From positions 1-64,000 of the forward strand of contig JAFQUQ010000029.1 in the NCBI GenBank assembly GCA_017408395.1: a DNA stretch of 64,000 nt, given 5' to 3'. The translations under genes were made by a program, and so were the position numbers. This DNA comes from Oscillospiraceae bacterium. Lineage in GTDB: Bacteria; Bacillota; Clostridia; Oscillospirales; Ruminococcaceae. Positions 16,809 through 25,742 of the stretch are shown piece by piece; positions within the stretch are counted from its first letter, which is position 1; each line of letters starts with the position of its first letter. The notes beneath the pieces were generated by a model. The model was given only the letters and a program-made list of their open reading frames with translations, did not search any database and had not been told where the DNA came from.

Positions 16809-17825
16809 TTAATAGTACTTTGAATCGTCGTTAAGAACTTCGTGAAGCTTTTCGATTTCGTCGATAACCTTGCCTGTGCCGTCAGCAACGCAGTCAAGAG
16901 GTGATTCGGCAACGTAAACAGGCATACCTGTCTCCTTGTTGATAAGCTTGTCAAGACCTCTGATAAGCGCACCGCCGCCTGCAAGGGTGATACCCTGGTC
17001 GATGATGTCGGCAGCAAGCTCAGGAGGAGTCTTTTCAAGTGTTACCTTGATAGCTTCGATAACGTTGGAGAGAGGCTCGGCAAGGGCTTCTCTGATTTCT
17101 GCAGAAGATACCTTTACATTCTCAGGCAGACCGTTGAGAAGGTTACGTCCCTTGATGTCCATTTCGGTTTCCTGTTCCATAGGGAAAGCGGAGCCTATAG
17201 CGATCTTTACATTTTCAGCTGTACGTTCACCTATAAGCAGGTTGTACTTTTTCTTGATATAGTTTATGATAGCCGTATCAAAAGCGTCGCCTGCGATACG
17301 GATGGAACGTGAAGTTACAATACCGCCAAGGGAAATTACGGCAACCTCTGAAGTACCGCCGCCGATGTCAACGATCATAGAGCCCTGAGGGTCGGAAACA
17401 GGCAGACCTGCACCGATAGCGGCAGCCATAGGCTCTTCAATGATATTTACACGCTTTGCGCCTGCATTTTCGGCAGCTTCCTTTACAGCACGTCTTTCAA
17501 CCGCTGTAACGCCCGAAGGAATACAGATAACTACTCTTGCCTTTGTGAAGATAGAGCCTTTGAGAGCCTTTCTGATGAATTCCTGAAGCATAGTTGTTGT
17601 GATTTCAAAGTCAGCGATAACGCCGTCCTTAAGAGGTCTTACAGCAACGATAGAGCCGGGAGTACGTCCGATAACGTCCTTGGCTTCCTGACCTACGTAT
17701 TTTGCAGTATCAGTTCTTGTATCAACCGCAACAACGGAAGGCTCACGGATAATGATGCCCTTGCCTCTCATATAAACAAGCGTATTTGCTGTACCTAAGT
17801 CTATACCAATATCTTTTGTAAACAT
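16809..17825 (-). CDS. mreB: Rod shape-determining protein MreB
   Basis: 338 residues from the ATG at 17825, which follows AGGAGGAA; the longer frame adds 16 unconserved residues. An actin-fold ATPase that directs lateral cell-wall synthesis. Visible motifs: [14 protein letters not shown] (phosphate 1), [18 protein letters not shown] (phosphate 2), [14 protein letters not shown], and [12 protein letters not shown] (adenosine). First gene of the mre cluster, with its own promoter near 17921-17949. MreB and MreB-like (Mbl) paralogues cannot be separated from sequence alone. Confidence 0.95.
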   Translation of the reverse strand: MFTKDIGIDLGTANTLVYMRGKGIIIREPSVVAVDTRTDTAKYVGQEAKDVIGRTPGSIVAVRPLKDGVIADFEITTTMLQEFIRKALKGSIFTKARVVICIPSGVTAVERRAVKEAAENAGAKRVNIIEEPMAAAIGAGLPVSDPQGSMIVDIGGGTSEVAVISLGGIVTSRSIRIAGDAFDTAIINYIKKKYNLLIGERTAENVKIAIGSAFPMEQETEMDIKGRNLLNGLPENVKVSSAEIREALAEPLSNVIEAIKVTLEKTPPELAADIIDQGITLAGGGALIRGLDKLINKETGMPVYVAESPLDCVADGTGKVIDEIEKLHEVLNDDSKYY

Positions 17826-17920
17826 TATATTCTTCCTCCTGAAATTATGTAAACCGCACCTGCGGATAATCATTCAATTGATTTAAAGTGTTAAATAGTC
17901 TGAAAGTCAGTACATATATT

Positions 17921-17949
17921 ATTATAACACTTGAAAAGCCCCTCTACAA
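17921..17949 (-). promoter_or_regulatory. Probable promoter of mreB
   Basis: TTGTAG (17949-17944), a 17-bp spacer and TATAAT (17926-17921) on the minus strand, about 100 bases before the start codon. Confidence 0.6.
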
Positions 17950-18043
17950 CATTTTTTTCGAGTTTTTTTCGTTTTTTTAAATTTTGTTTTTTATGTTAAC
18001 CTCAGGAAAAATCACTGCATAATTTTAGTGCACTTTAAACAAA

Positions 18044-18086
18044 ACAAAAACGCCGCACACACGTTCTTTAAAGCGTATGTACGGCA
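18044..18086 (-). terminator. Intrinsic terminator after putP
   Basis: On the minus strand a 12-bp stem (GCCGTACATACG with CGTGTGTGCGGC, including G-U pairs) is followed by TTTTTG, just past the putP stop. Confidence 0.7.
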
Positions 18087-18107
18087 GTTTATGCCATAAA
18101 TTAAATT

Positions 18108-19637
18108 TTAATCGGCTTTTTTAGCTTCTTCAAACATATCCTGTACTTCCTTGCTTGGTTCCTTGTCAATGAGAGAAACGATAACAGTGAGAAGAATGGA
18201 AACGATGAAGCCCGGAACGATTGAGTAAACAACGGTTGAGCTGAGGCCGAGAATGTTGTCCCATACAAGAACTGTTGCTGCACCGCCGATGATGCCTGCA
18301 ACCGTACCCCTGAGGGTAAGACGCTTCCAGTAAAGGGAGAGAATGATTGCAGGACCGAATGCCGCACCGAAGCCTGCCCACGCATTTGAAACGATACCCA
18401 TAATTGAGTCGTTAGGATTAAGAGCGAGGATACAAGCGATAACAGAAATCACGATAACCGCAATACGGCTTATCCACATCTGCTTCTTTGCGGAAACTTC
18501 CTTCTTTACGATAACGGAGTAGAAGTCGTTTACTACTGCAGAAGCAGTTACAAGAAGCTGGCTGTCAGCTGTACTCATAATTGAAGCAAGTACGGCTGAA
18601 AGGAAGATACCTGCAAGGAAGCTCGGGAAGAGCATTTTTACAACTCTGATAAAGATAAGCTCCTGATCGGCAGTTCCGAGGACAATGCCCTGACTGTCAA
18701 GGTAAACACGTCCGAGAATACCGATAAGTACGGCTGCTGTAAGGGAGATGAGTACCCATACGATAGCAATGATTGCTGACTTCTTTACGCTCTTTGTGTC
18801 CTTGATTGCCATAAATCTTACAAGAATATGGGGCATACCGAAGTAACCCAGTGCCCACGCAAGGTCGCTGATGATAGAGTTTGCACCTCTGCCGTCAAAC
18901 ATTGAAGCAAAGCCTGAGGTGTCTGCGCCTTCGCCTACGATCTTAGCTGTGTTTGTGACCATATCCCAGCTGAAATTTTCCGTTGCGTTGATAAGTCCGA
19001 TAGGGAGTGCAACGATTGCAACTATCATAAGCATACCCTGAATGAAGTCGGTCCATGCAACAGCGTTGAAGCCGCCCATGAATGTGTATGTGATAATAAT
19101 GAGTGCGGAAATTACAACAGCCATTTTTGTATAAACTTCATTGGTGCTGTCGATGTTGAATACAACCTGGAAAAGCTTGCCGCCTGATACGAAAGCGGAG
19201 GTTGTGTAAACAAGGAAGAAAATAAATATTACAAGGGCACATACAAGACGTACAACAGGGCTGTCAGCCTTGAAGCGCTTCTGTAAATATTCGGGGATGG
19301 TGATAGAGTCGCCTGCTGTTTCTGTAAAACGGCGGAGAGGCTTTGCAACGAACATCCAGTTTAAGATAGTACCGATAGCAAGACCGATTGCGATCCAGTA
19401 GTTGCCCATACCTGTGGCATAAGCCGCACCGGGAAGACCCATAAGCAGCCAGCCGCTCATATCGGAAGCCTGTGCCGACATAGCTGTTACCCAGCTTCCG
19501 AGAGATCTGCCTGCAAGAAAATAGTCGCTCATTTTTTTACTTTTGTTTGTGAAGTAGAAGCCTATTCCAAGCATTACCGCAAGATAACACAGGAATGCAA
19601 TAAGAATAGGAACATCTGCGTTAGCGAAAAAACCCAT
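18108..19637 (-). CDS. putP: Sodium/proline symporter
   Basis: 509 residues with about 13 hydrophobic helices, the SSSF (solute:sodium symporter) plan. The PutP hallmarks are DYFLAGRSLGSWVTAMSAQASDMSGWLLMG near 38-67, TIPEYLQKRF near 115, and the GGFNAVAWTDFIQG segment. It imports L-proline with Na+. AAAGGG lies before the ATG, and a terminator hairpin ends only about 30 bases upstream of the start, leaving little room for a separate promoter. Confidence 0.92.
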   Translation of the reverse strand: MGFFANADVPILIAFLCYLAVMLGIGFYFTNKSKKMSDYFLAGRSLGSWVTAMSAQASDMSGWLLMGLPGAAYATGMGNYWIAIGLAIGTILNWMFVAKPLRRFTETAGDSITIPEYLQKRFKADSPVVRLVCALVIFIFFLVYTTSAFVSGGKLFQVVFNIDSTNEVYTKMAVVISALIIITYTFMGGFNAVAWTDFIQGMLMIVAIVALPIGLINATENFSWDMVTNTAKIVGEGADTSGFASMFDGRGANSIISDLAWALGYFGMPHILVRFMAIKDTKSVKKSAIIAIVWVLISLTAAVLIGILGRVYLDSQGIVLGTADQELIFIRVVKMLFPSFLAGIFLSAVLASIMSTADSQLLVTASAVVNDFYSVIVKKEVSAKKQMWISRIAVIVISVIACILALNPNDSIMGIVSNAWAGFGAAFGPAIILSLYWKRLTLRGTVAGIIGGAATVLVWDNILGLSSTVVYSIVPGFIVSILLTVIVSLIDKEPSKEVQDMFEEAKKAD

Positions 19638-19667
19638 AATTACACCCTTTCAGATTTATAAAAATAA

Positions 19668-19702
19668 AAGCAATACCGTATATCCAACACGGCATTGCTT
19701 TT
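19668..19702 (-). terminator. Terminator or attenuator just upstream of putP
   Basis: AGCAATGCCGT/ACGGTATTGCT stem with a T-rich run on the minus strand. It ends about 30 bases before the putP start and about 95 bases past the stop of the gene at 19798. Confidence 0.65.
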
Positions 19703-19797
19703 TATTATAACTGTTTTACAGCGTTAATGTATTAAGAAAAAGTGAATACGGCTTTATTTTGTGAAAAATATACTAATTCTTACGTCTTAAAATGTGC

Positions 19798-20328
19798 CTA
19801 CTGCCTGTCAAAATAAGCCTTTCCGCCGCTTGGCAGGAAGTAAGTACGGATATAGCCGTCGGTTGAAACCACGACGAACTCGTTTGTTGCCTCTATGTAA
19901 TAAACATCATCCCCGTCCTCTTTTTCCGTTTTATGGAGGGCGTCGGGCGAATTTGCGACATCGGAAGCGGCGGCTTCGTATTCCTCGGCAGAGGAAAAGC
20001 CCATTTCAATTCCGTGCTTTTCGTAGTGGCTGTCAAGGGTGGACTGATTGCGGAAATAATAGTCGATATACTCGGCGGCTTCGGTGACGGTTGTGGTTTC
20101 TGCTGTTGTGATAACGGTGCTGTCAGCGGTGGTTTCCTGAACTGATGAAACTGCTTCCGTGACAGCTTCGGTCAGTGCTTCCGTAACGGACGACGTTACA
20201 GCGGCTGTGGTTACAGGCGCTTCGGAAGGCGCATCCTTTCCGCCGAAAATAAGCGCACCTGCGGCGGCGATTACTACAAGTATTCCGTAAACAACGGGGT
20301 TGGTTTTATTTTTATTACTTCTGCTCAT
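19798..20328 (-). CDS. Membrane-anchored protein with unnamed C-terminal domain
   Basis: 176 residues from the ATG at 20328, where GGAGG lies 5 bases upstream; an earlier ATG overlaps this ribosome site. A short basic start (MSRSNKNKTN) and one transmembrane helix are followed by a Thr/Ala/Val-rich linker (about 35-90). Then comes a compact domain with the pattern HYEKHGIEMG, EEYEAAA, DDVYYIEATNEFVVVSTDGYI, and RTYF...YFDRQ. This pattern recurs in Firmicutes envelope proteins. It looks to me similar to BECR-type RNase-like domains of polymorphic toxins, but I cannot confirm that. Function unknown. Confidence 0.6.
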   Translation of the reverse strand: MSRSNKNKTNPVVYGILVVIAAAGALIFGGKDAPSEAPVTTAAVTSSVTEALTEAVTEAVSSVQETTADSTVITTAETTTVTEAAEYIDYYFRNQSTLDSHYEKHGIEMGFSSAEEYEAAASDVANSPDALHKTEKEDGDDVYYIEATNEFVVVSTDGYIRTYFLPSGGKAYFDRQ

Positions 20329-20473
20329 AAGTTCCTCCATAGCTTTAATGTAAACATTATAACGCATAATTTGCCGTAAATCAATTATTTTCTGCAAATT
20401 TAAGGCAATACCTATGGACATTTGTACGGATAAAGTGTAAAATAATATTAATATGCAATAAAAAACAGGAGTT

Positions 20474-20642
20474 TGTCGAAAAAGTTTTCTCGACAATGAA
20501 TAGTGAATATTGAATAATGAATAATTATGGAGTTGCCTTCGGCAATAATATTAAAAATGTCCGCAAAGCGGACACCTTACCTATTCAATATTCATTATTC
20601 TTTCTTCATTTTTCATTAGCCTGTCGAGTTTATCGACAGGCT
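20474..20642. repeat. Palindromic MITE-like element between divergent genes
   Basis: Nested inverted repeats fill this 330-base gap. Outer hairpins are TTGTCGA/TCGACAA (20474-20496) and AGCCTGTCGA/TCGACAGGCT (20618-20642). Inner arms GAATAGTGAATATTGAATA (about 20500-20518) and TATTCAATATTCATTATTC (about 20582-20600) match at 18 of 19 positions. Two small hairpins are TTGCC/GGCAA (20533-20545) and GTCCGC/GCGGAC (20559-20573). The right hairpin ends about 8 bases before the GNAT ribosome site. It has no coding capacity. Confidence 0.65.
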
Positions 20643-20659
20643 CAAACAGGAGGGGTATT

Positions 20660-21490
20660 ATGACGCACTATGAAATTTTCAAAGCCTGCTTCCCACAGCT
20701 TAAGCTTACGGAAAAGCAGTTTGAATATCTTGTAAAATACAGCAGCTGCACGGTTTTTGAGCATTGTGAAAACGGCTCTGCGGCAGGATTTGTCCTTGTT
20801 TACAGAAGCAATGTCCGTCTGCTCTGCGTGCACCCTGAATATCAGGGCAGAGGTATCGGAACGGCTCTGATGAAGCAGGCAGAGGAGCACATTGCAGGCA
20901 ACGGCTATATGAGCATTACCGCAGGCGGTCTTGACTCTGGACTTTTCATCGGAGAGGTAATCTCAAAGGAACAGTTTGACGCACAGGGCAGCGGCTTTTT
21001 GAGCAGGTGCGGCTTTGCGGCTAAAAACGGCTGTGTTGAAATGAACCTTGATTTAAACGAGCTGTCCGCAGAAAAACCTGTCTGTCCCGACGGTGTACAG
21101 TTCAGGCTTTATGACGGAGAAAAGGCTGAACTGCTTGAAGCGGCGGAGAAAATCGACCCCGACTGGGTGCAGTATTTTGAGTATGCCGAAAATGTTTTTG
21201 CGGCTTATTACAATGGCGCTCTTGCAGGAGCGTGCATACTGGGCTTTGACGACACCTGCCTTGTAAGCGGTGACGGCTTCAAGACGGGCAATATCGGCTG
21301 TGTGGGAGTTGTTCCCGAAATGCGCAGGCAGGGTATAGGACTTTCGATGGTCGCAAAGGCGGCGGAGCTGCTTAAGGAAAGCGGCTGCAAAAACGCATTT
21401 ATTCACTATACACACCTTGATAAATGGTATGGTAAAATCGGTGCAAAGCCTGTTGTTTACTGTGCATTTTCAAATAAAAAATTAAAGTAG
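20660..21490 (+). CDS. Tandem GNAT-family acetyltransferase
   Basis: 276 residues with two GNAT folds. The N-terminal copy has the acetyl-CoA loop EYQGRGIGTAL near 72-82; the C-terminal copy has EMRRQGIGLSM near 220-230 and a GAKPVVYCAF-type end. Both loops fit the Q/RxxGxG/A consensus. Substrate unknown. AGGAGG lies 7-8 bases before the ATG, immediately after a hairpin of the upstream palindromic element. It is followed after 12 bases by a U32-like gene, so the two are probably cotranscribed. Confidence 0.88.
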   Translation: MTHYEIFKACFPQLKLTEKQFEYLVKYSSCTVFEHCENGSAAGFVLVYRSNVRLLCVHPEYQGRGIGTALMKQAEEHIAGNGYMSITAGGLDSGLFIGEVISKEQFDAQGSGFLSRCGFAAKNGCVEMNLDLNELSAEKPVCPDGVQFRLYDGEKAELLEAAEKIDPDWVQYFEYAENVFAAYYNGALAGACILGFDDTCLVSGDGFKTGNIGCVGVVPEMRRQGIGLSMVAKAAELLKESGCKNAFIHYTHLDKWYGKIGAKPVVYCAFSNKKLK

Positions 21491-21502
21491 AGGAAAAATT
21501 CA

Positions 21503-22447
21503 ATGAGCATAAAATTTCACCTTCCAAACTTTCTTGACCGATACAATTCAATGATAAACCTCTGCCTTGCGGATATGATAAAGCGTAATCCCGAGCTTTT
21601 TTACGATGGTATAGAAATCGGCTCTGTATTTGACTCTTTTCCTGTAAAATGGAACGGTGGACGTATCGTTGCAGGGTATATGGAAAAGGGAATGCTTGAT
21701 CAGACGGTGCTTCAGATCGTTGGCAGGTTCAATTCCTTCGGCATACCCTGCCGCTACACATTCACAAACCCCGTGCTTAAAGAGGAAGACCTTGACGATT
21801 ACCACGGCAACCGTATCCTTGCACTTACTGACAACGGAATGAACGAGGCAATAGTTTTCTCCCCTCTGCTTGAAGAGCATATCCGTAAAACTCACCCCGA
21901 TATGCCGCTTACGTCCTCCACCTGCAAGCAGATACGGGACTTTGACGAGCTGTGCGCAGAGCTTGGAAAGGACTATAAATATGTAGTGCTGGACTACAAT
22001 TTCAACAATAAATTTGATATTCTTGAAAAGCTTCCCCATAAGGAAAAGTGCGAGATACTTATCAATGCGGTGTGTGCGGACAACTGTCCGAGACGAGGTG
22101 AGCACTATCGTTTTATCGGTGAATTCCAGCGTGAGAACTGCAATCCGCAGATGATGGAGTCCATAAAATCGGGTTGGGCAAAAATCCCCGAATGGAACTG
22201 TCCCCATATGAAAAACACCGCCTTCACCAGAAGAAAATCCGCAAACCACCTTACTGTTGAGAACCTCTACAATAAATATGTGCCTATGGGTTTCACTAAT
22301 TTTAAAATTGAGGGCAGGGGAAACAACTGCGTTGACCTTGTGGAGCAGTATGTGTATTTTATGGCAAAGCCCGAGTACCGTGATGTTGTAAGATACAGCC
22401 TGCTGCTGCCTGTGTTCTCATCGATGGGGTCGGGGAGAAGAGTATGA
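21503..22447 (+). CDS. U32 peptidase-like protein, paralogue 3
   Basis: 314 residues, clearly homologous to the tandem pair at 190-2045: it shares KFHLPNFL, WNGGR, FTFTNP or YTFTNP, SSTCKQIRD, VVLDYN, NAVCADNCPRRGEHY, and FKIEGRG. Only one Cys precedes the C-x3-C pair here, which shows that C186 and not C185 of paralogue 1 is the conserved residue. The conserved set is therefore four cysteines, a possible Fe-S ligand set. Role unknown. It follows the GNAT gene and overlaps the Nudix start by 4 bases. Confidence 0.75.
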   Translation: MSIKFHLPNFLDRYNSMINLCLADMIKRNPELFYDGIEIGSVFDSFPVKWNGGRIVAGYMEKGMLDQTVLQIVGRFNSFGIPCRYTFTNPVLKEEDLDDYHGNRILALTDNGMNEAIVFSPLLEEHIRKTHPDMPLTSSTCKQIRDFDELCAELGKDYKYVVLDYNFNNKFDILEKLPHKEKCEILINAVCADNCPRRGEHYRFIGEFQRENCNPQMMESIKSGWAKIPEWNCPHMKNTAFTRRKSANHLTVENLYNKYVPMGFTNFKIEGRGNNCVDLVEQYVYFMAKPEYRDVVRYSLLLPVFSSMGSGRRV

Positions 22448-22935
22448 TTGAAATATGGGATGCATATGATAAACAATTCAACAAAATAGAAAATATGAAA
22501 TTAGTGAGGGGCGAACTTATTCCGGATGGTGTGTATCATTTGGTTTGTGACATAATTGTGAAGCATACAGATGGAACATATCTGCTTATGCAGCGGGATT
22601 TTCAAAAGCATTGCGGCGGAATGTGGGAATTGACAGCAGGAGGTTCAGCATTAGCTGATGAAACGCCGATTGAATGTGCAATTCGAGAACTGAAGGAAGA
22701 AACAGGAATTATTTCGTCCGATTTGCAAGAAATCAGAAGGATTGTACATGACGGACATAGTTCGATTTATGTGGAATTTTTATGCATAACAAACTGGAAT
22801 AAAAATGATATTGTCTTGCAAAAAGGGGAAACCATAGACTATAAATGGGTTGAAAAAAACGAAATTTTGGCAATGGACGCTGATGCGCTTGCATCTTCCA
22901 GATCATTAAGCATTATTAAAGAAACAGAAATTTAA
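22444..22935 (+). CDS. Nudix hydrolase
   Basis: 163 residues. A full Nudix box GSALADETPIECAIRELKEE followed by TGI fits Gx5Ex7REUxEExGU. The family hydrolyses nucleoside diphosphates linked to other groups; the substrate cannot be read from sequence. The ATG overlaps the upstream stop (ATGA), so translation is coupled. Codon use is clearly more A-rich than in the two genes before it (many AAA, ATA, GAA), which may indicate separate acquisition. It ends at a strong bidirectional terminator. Confidence 0.9.
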   Translation: MIEIWDAYDKQFNKIENMKLVRGELIPDGVYHLVCDIIVKHTDGTYLLMQRDFQKHCGGMWELTAGGSALADETPIECAIRELKEETGIISSDLQEIRRIVHDGHSSIYVEFLCITNWNKNDIVLQKGETIDYKWVEKNEILAMDADALASSRSLSIIKETEI

Positions 22936-22962
22936 ATCCCAAGTTATCTGTCAGATATTAAA

Positions 22963-22993
22963 ATAACCCGTGAAGAAAATCTTCACGGGTTAT
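22963..22993. terminator. Bidirectional terminator between the Nudix gene and pckG
   Basis: Perfect 13-bp arms ATAACCCGTGAAG (22963-22975) and CTTCACGGGTTAT (22981-22993) with a 5-nt loop, placed between convergent genes. Confidence 0.85.
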
Positions 22994-23051
22994 GCTTCTT
23001 TATAAATGCACGCTTTTTTCAAAAGCGGATTTTGGTTATTGGGGATTAAAA

Positions 23052-24887
23052 TTACTTGCTGAGTCTTGCTTCGAGAGCATCAAGCTGAGCTTCGAGAGCA
23101 GCAGGAACACGACCGCCCTTATCAGCGATGTCTTCCTTGTAGTATCTTCTCATTTCAGCAATTTCCTTAGTCCAGAGGCCCTTATCAACTGCAAGGAGCT
23201 TATCCATAACTTCAGGAGTTACTTCATCTTCGATACCTTCTACGTTGATGTCACCCTTCTTAGGAATGAAACCGATAGCTGTTTCTTCAGCGTCGATTGT
23301 ACCTTCACATCTCTTGATGATCCAGTCGAGAACTCTCATGTTGTCGCCGAAACCGGGCCACATGAAGTTGCCGTTTTCGTCCTGCTTGAACCAGTTAACG
23401 TTGAAGATCTTAGGAGCCTTGTCGCCGAGCTTTTCGCCCATTTCGAGCCAGTGTGCCCAGTAGTCGCCTACGTTGTAGCCGATGAATGGCTTCATAGCCA
23501 TTGGGTCGTGACGGAGTACGCCTACTGCACCTGTTGCAGCAGCTGTTGTTTCAGAGGAAACAGCAGAGCCCATATATGTGCCGTGTACCCAGTCAAAGGA
23601 CTGATATACGAGTGGTGTTGTGGAAGCACGTCTGCCGCCGAAGATGATAGCGGAAACAGGAACACCCTGTGGGTTGTTGAATTCGGAAGAAATGCAAGGG
23701 CAGTTTTCAGCAGGAGCTGTGAAACGGGAGTTAGGATGAGCAAGCTTCTGTGGCTTACCGTCTTCGCCCTTGATGGATGTGAATTCTACGCCGTTAACCT
23801 TAGCACCCTTCCATTCTGTTGCATTGACAGGAGGATTCTTGTCGAGACCTTCCCACCAAACTGTGTTGTCATCATTGTTGATAGCAACGTTTGTGAAGAT
23901 AGTGTTCTTCATAGCGGAAGCAAGAGCGTTGTGGTTGGACTTGTCGTTTGTACCGGGAGCTACGCCGAAGAAGCCGTTTTCAGGGTTGATAGCATAAAGT
24001 CTGCCGTCAGGACCCGGCTTCATCCAAGCGATGTCGTCACCTACTGTGAATACTTCATAGCCAGCCTTGCGGTATCCCTCAGGCGGAATGAGCATAGCAA
24101 GGTTTGTCTTGCCGCAGGCAGATGGGAATGCAGCTGTGATATACTTAACTTCACCGTCAGGCTTCTTAACGCCGAGGATGAGCATATGTTCAGCCATCCA
24201 GCCTTCATTCTTACCCTGATAGGAAGCAATACGGAGTGCGAAGCACTTCTTGCCGAGGAGAACGTTGCCGCCGTAAGCGGAGTTTACAGACCAGATTGTG
24301 TTGTCTTCAGGGAAGTGAACGATGTATCTGTTTTCAGGATCAACGCTTGCCTTGGAGTGGAGACCTCTTACGAAGTCGTTGGAAGTATCGCCGAGGTTTT
24401 CGAATGCAGCCTTACCCATTCTTGTCATAATGTTCATATTGAGAACAACATAGATGGAGTCTGTGATTTCAACGCCCACCTTAGCGAGAGGAGAACCGAT
24501 AGGACCCATGGAATAAGGGATAACGTACATTGTTCTGCCCTGCATAACGCCGTCATAGAGAGGTGTGAGCTTAGCGTACATTTCATCAGGATCGCACCAG
24601 TTGTTTGTAGGACCTGCATCTTCCTTGTTCTTGCAGCAGATGAAGGTTCTGTCTTCTACACGTGCAACGTCGTTAGCACGTGTTCTGTGGTAAAGACAAC
24701 CGGGGAGCTTTTCCTGGTTGAGCTTGTACATTTTATCCCAGCTGTCATCAGGAAGAGCGCAAACTTCTTCTGTGAGAGCGTCCAGCTGTTCCTTTGAGCC
24801 ATCGATCCAAACTACCTTTTCAGGCTTGGTGAGGGCAATCATTTCGTCAACCCATTTGTTGACATTTGGGTTATTTGTCAGAGACAT
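23052..24887 (-). CDS. pckG: Phosphoenolpyruvate carboxykinase (GTP type)
   Basis: 611 residues, the length of GTP-dependent PEPCK. It interconverts oxaloacetate and PEP; in anaerobic gut bacteria it often runs in the carboxylating direction. Motifs: the kinase P-loop FPSACGKTNLAM near 272-283, which includes the reactive cysteine of the GTP type, GDDIAWM, and the C-terminal NWFKQDENGNFMWPGFGDN with the guanine-site aromatic residues. The ribosome site AAAGGAG lies before the ATG. The gene stands alone, with its own promoter (24964-24992) and an inverted repeat in the leader. A very long frame on the opposite strand is an artefact of codon bias. Confidence 0.95.
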   Translation of the reverse strand: MSLTNNPNVNKWVDEMIALTKPEKVVWIDGSKEQLDALTEEVCALPDDSWDKMYKLNQEKLPGCLYHRTRANDVARVEDRTFICCKNKEDAGPTNNWCDPDEMYAKLTPLYDGVMQGRTMYVIPYSMGPIGSPLAKVGVEITDSIYVVLNMNIMTRMGKAAFENLGDTSNDFVRGLHSKASVDPENRYIVHFPEDNTIWSVNSAYGGNVLLGKKCFALRIASYQGKNEGWMAEHMLILGVKKPDGEVKYITAAFPSACGKTNLAMLIPPEGYRKAGYEVFTVGDDIAWMKPGPDGRLYAINPENGFFGVAPGTNDKSNHNALASAMKNTIFTNVAINNDDNTVWWEGLDKNPPVNATEWKGAKVNGVEFTSIKGEDGKPQKLAHPNSRFTAPAENCPCISSEFNNPQGVPVSAIIFGGRRASTTPLVYQSFDWVHGTYMGSAVSSETTAAATGAVGVLRHDPMAMKPFIGYNVGDYWAHWLEMGEKLGDKAPKIFNVNWFKQDENGNFMWPGFGDNMRVLDWIIKRCEGTIDAEETAIGFIPKKGDINVEGIEDEVTPEVMDKLLAVDKGLWTKEIAEMRRYYKEDIADKGGRVPAALEAQLDALEARLSK

Positions 24888-24914
24888 AATTGAGCAACTC
24901 CTTTAATTTATTTT

Positions 24915-24951
24915 AAATTTGAATAATTGACTTTTAAAAATATTCAAATTT
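24915..24951. promoter_or_regulatory. Inverted repeat, candidate operator of pckG
   Basis: Perfect 11-bp inverted repeat AAATTTGAATA (24915-24925) / TATTCAAATTT (24941-24951) with a 15-bp spacer, lying just downstream of the pckG -10 box, where a repressor could block transcription. Confidence 0.5.
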
Positions 24952-24963
24952 ACCTCAAATACT

Positions 24964-24992
24964 ATTATACCTTTTTACAGTCAATAAGTCAA
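24964..24992 (-). promoter_or_regulatory. Promoter of pckG
   Basis: TTGACT (24992-24987), a 17-bp spacer, and TATAAT (24969-24964) on the minus strand. Confidence 0.8.
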
Positions 24993-25101
24993 GTCTAATT
25001 TAAATATTATTTTGTTGCAAATAGCCAAAAAGAGGTATATTGAGTTTACGGATTTTAAAACAAAAGCCGCCTGCGAGAATTTTCATCACAGACGGCATTA
25101 T

Positions 25102-25656
25102 TTACTTAAGCAGCTCGTTTACGCATATTAAAAGAGGAGTATCGTTTTCTCTGTAAATTCCTGCGGAGATCTCATCATCGAAGCTGTAAAATTCGGTGGT
25201 GTTCGGTGTACCGAAAAGATATACCAGCACCTTTTCCTCTTCGGGGTCGATTATCCAGTATTCCCTTACGCCTGCGTTCTTGTAGAGAAGCAGTTTATCC
25301 TTGTAATCGTGGGCGTAATTGCCGGGAGAAACTATTTCTATGACCCAGTCGGGAGCGCCGTTGTATTTCTGCTCGTCAAATTTATCGGGGTTGCAGGCTA
25401 CAAAAATATCGGGGATAACGATTGTAAAATCGTTGATTTTTACGTCGGTAGGGGCGGAAAAGGTTCTGCATTTTCCGTTGTTCTTTTTTATATAATCCTT
25501 TATTGTGTAAAAAATTTCTCCTGCAATCCTCTGATGACGTATATTCGGTGATGGTGACATATCGTAAATATAACCGTCTATAAGCTCGCAAGGCTCAGCA
25601 ATGTCAAGATTGTAAAATTCATCGGCGGTGTATCTTTTTTTCATTGAAAGCGGCAT
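25102..25656 (-). CDS. Uma2/DUF820 family protein (putative restriction-endonuclease-like)
   Basis: About 184 residues from the ATG at 25656 (AAGGGAG upstream). The family pattern is clear: ELIDGYIY, HQRIAGEIF, PDIFVACNPDKFD, GAPDWVIEIVSPGN, and YKNAGVREYWIIDPE. These give the D...E-x-V core of the PD-(D/E)XK-like fold. Uma2 proteins are abundant in cyanobacteria and some Firmicutes, and their biological role is unsettled. The gene stands alone between pckG and a divergent PHP gene. Confidence 0.88.
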   Translation of the reverse strand: MPLSMKKRYTADEFYNLDIAEPCELIDGYIYDMSPSPNIRHQRIAGEIFYTIKDYIKKNNGKCRTFSAPTDVKINDFTIVIPDIFVACNPDKFDEQKYNGAPDWVIEIVSPGNYAHDYKDKLLLYKNAGVREYWIIDPEEEKVLVYLFGTPNTTEFYSFDDEISAGIYRENDTPLLICVNELLK

Positions 25657-25742
25657 AAAATCAACTCCCTTCACATTAAGTATACCACTTAAAATAATTA
25701 CCGTCAAGTTTTATTATTTACAGATTAATCGAAAAAACAGAA

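Noticed and set aside
22992..24797. 601-codon open frame on the plus strand opposite pckG
   Set aside because: It lies fully antisense to a clearly recognised PEP carboxykinase. It shows no family motif, has no ribosome site and arises from the codon bias of the real gene.
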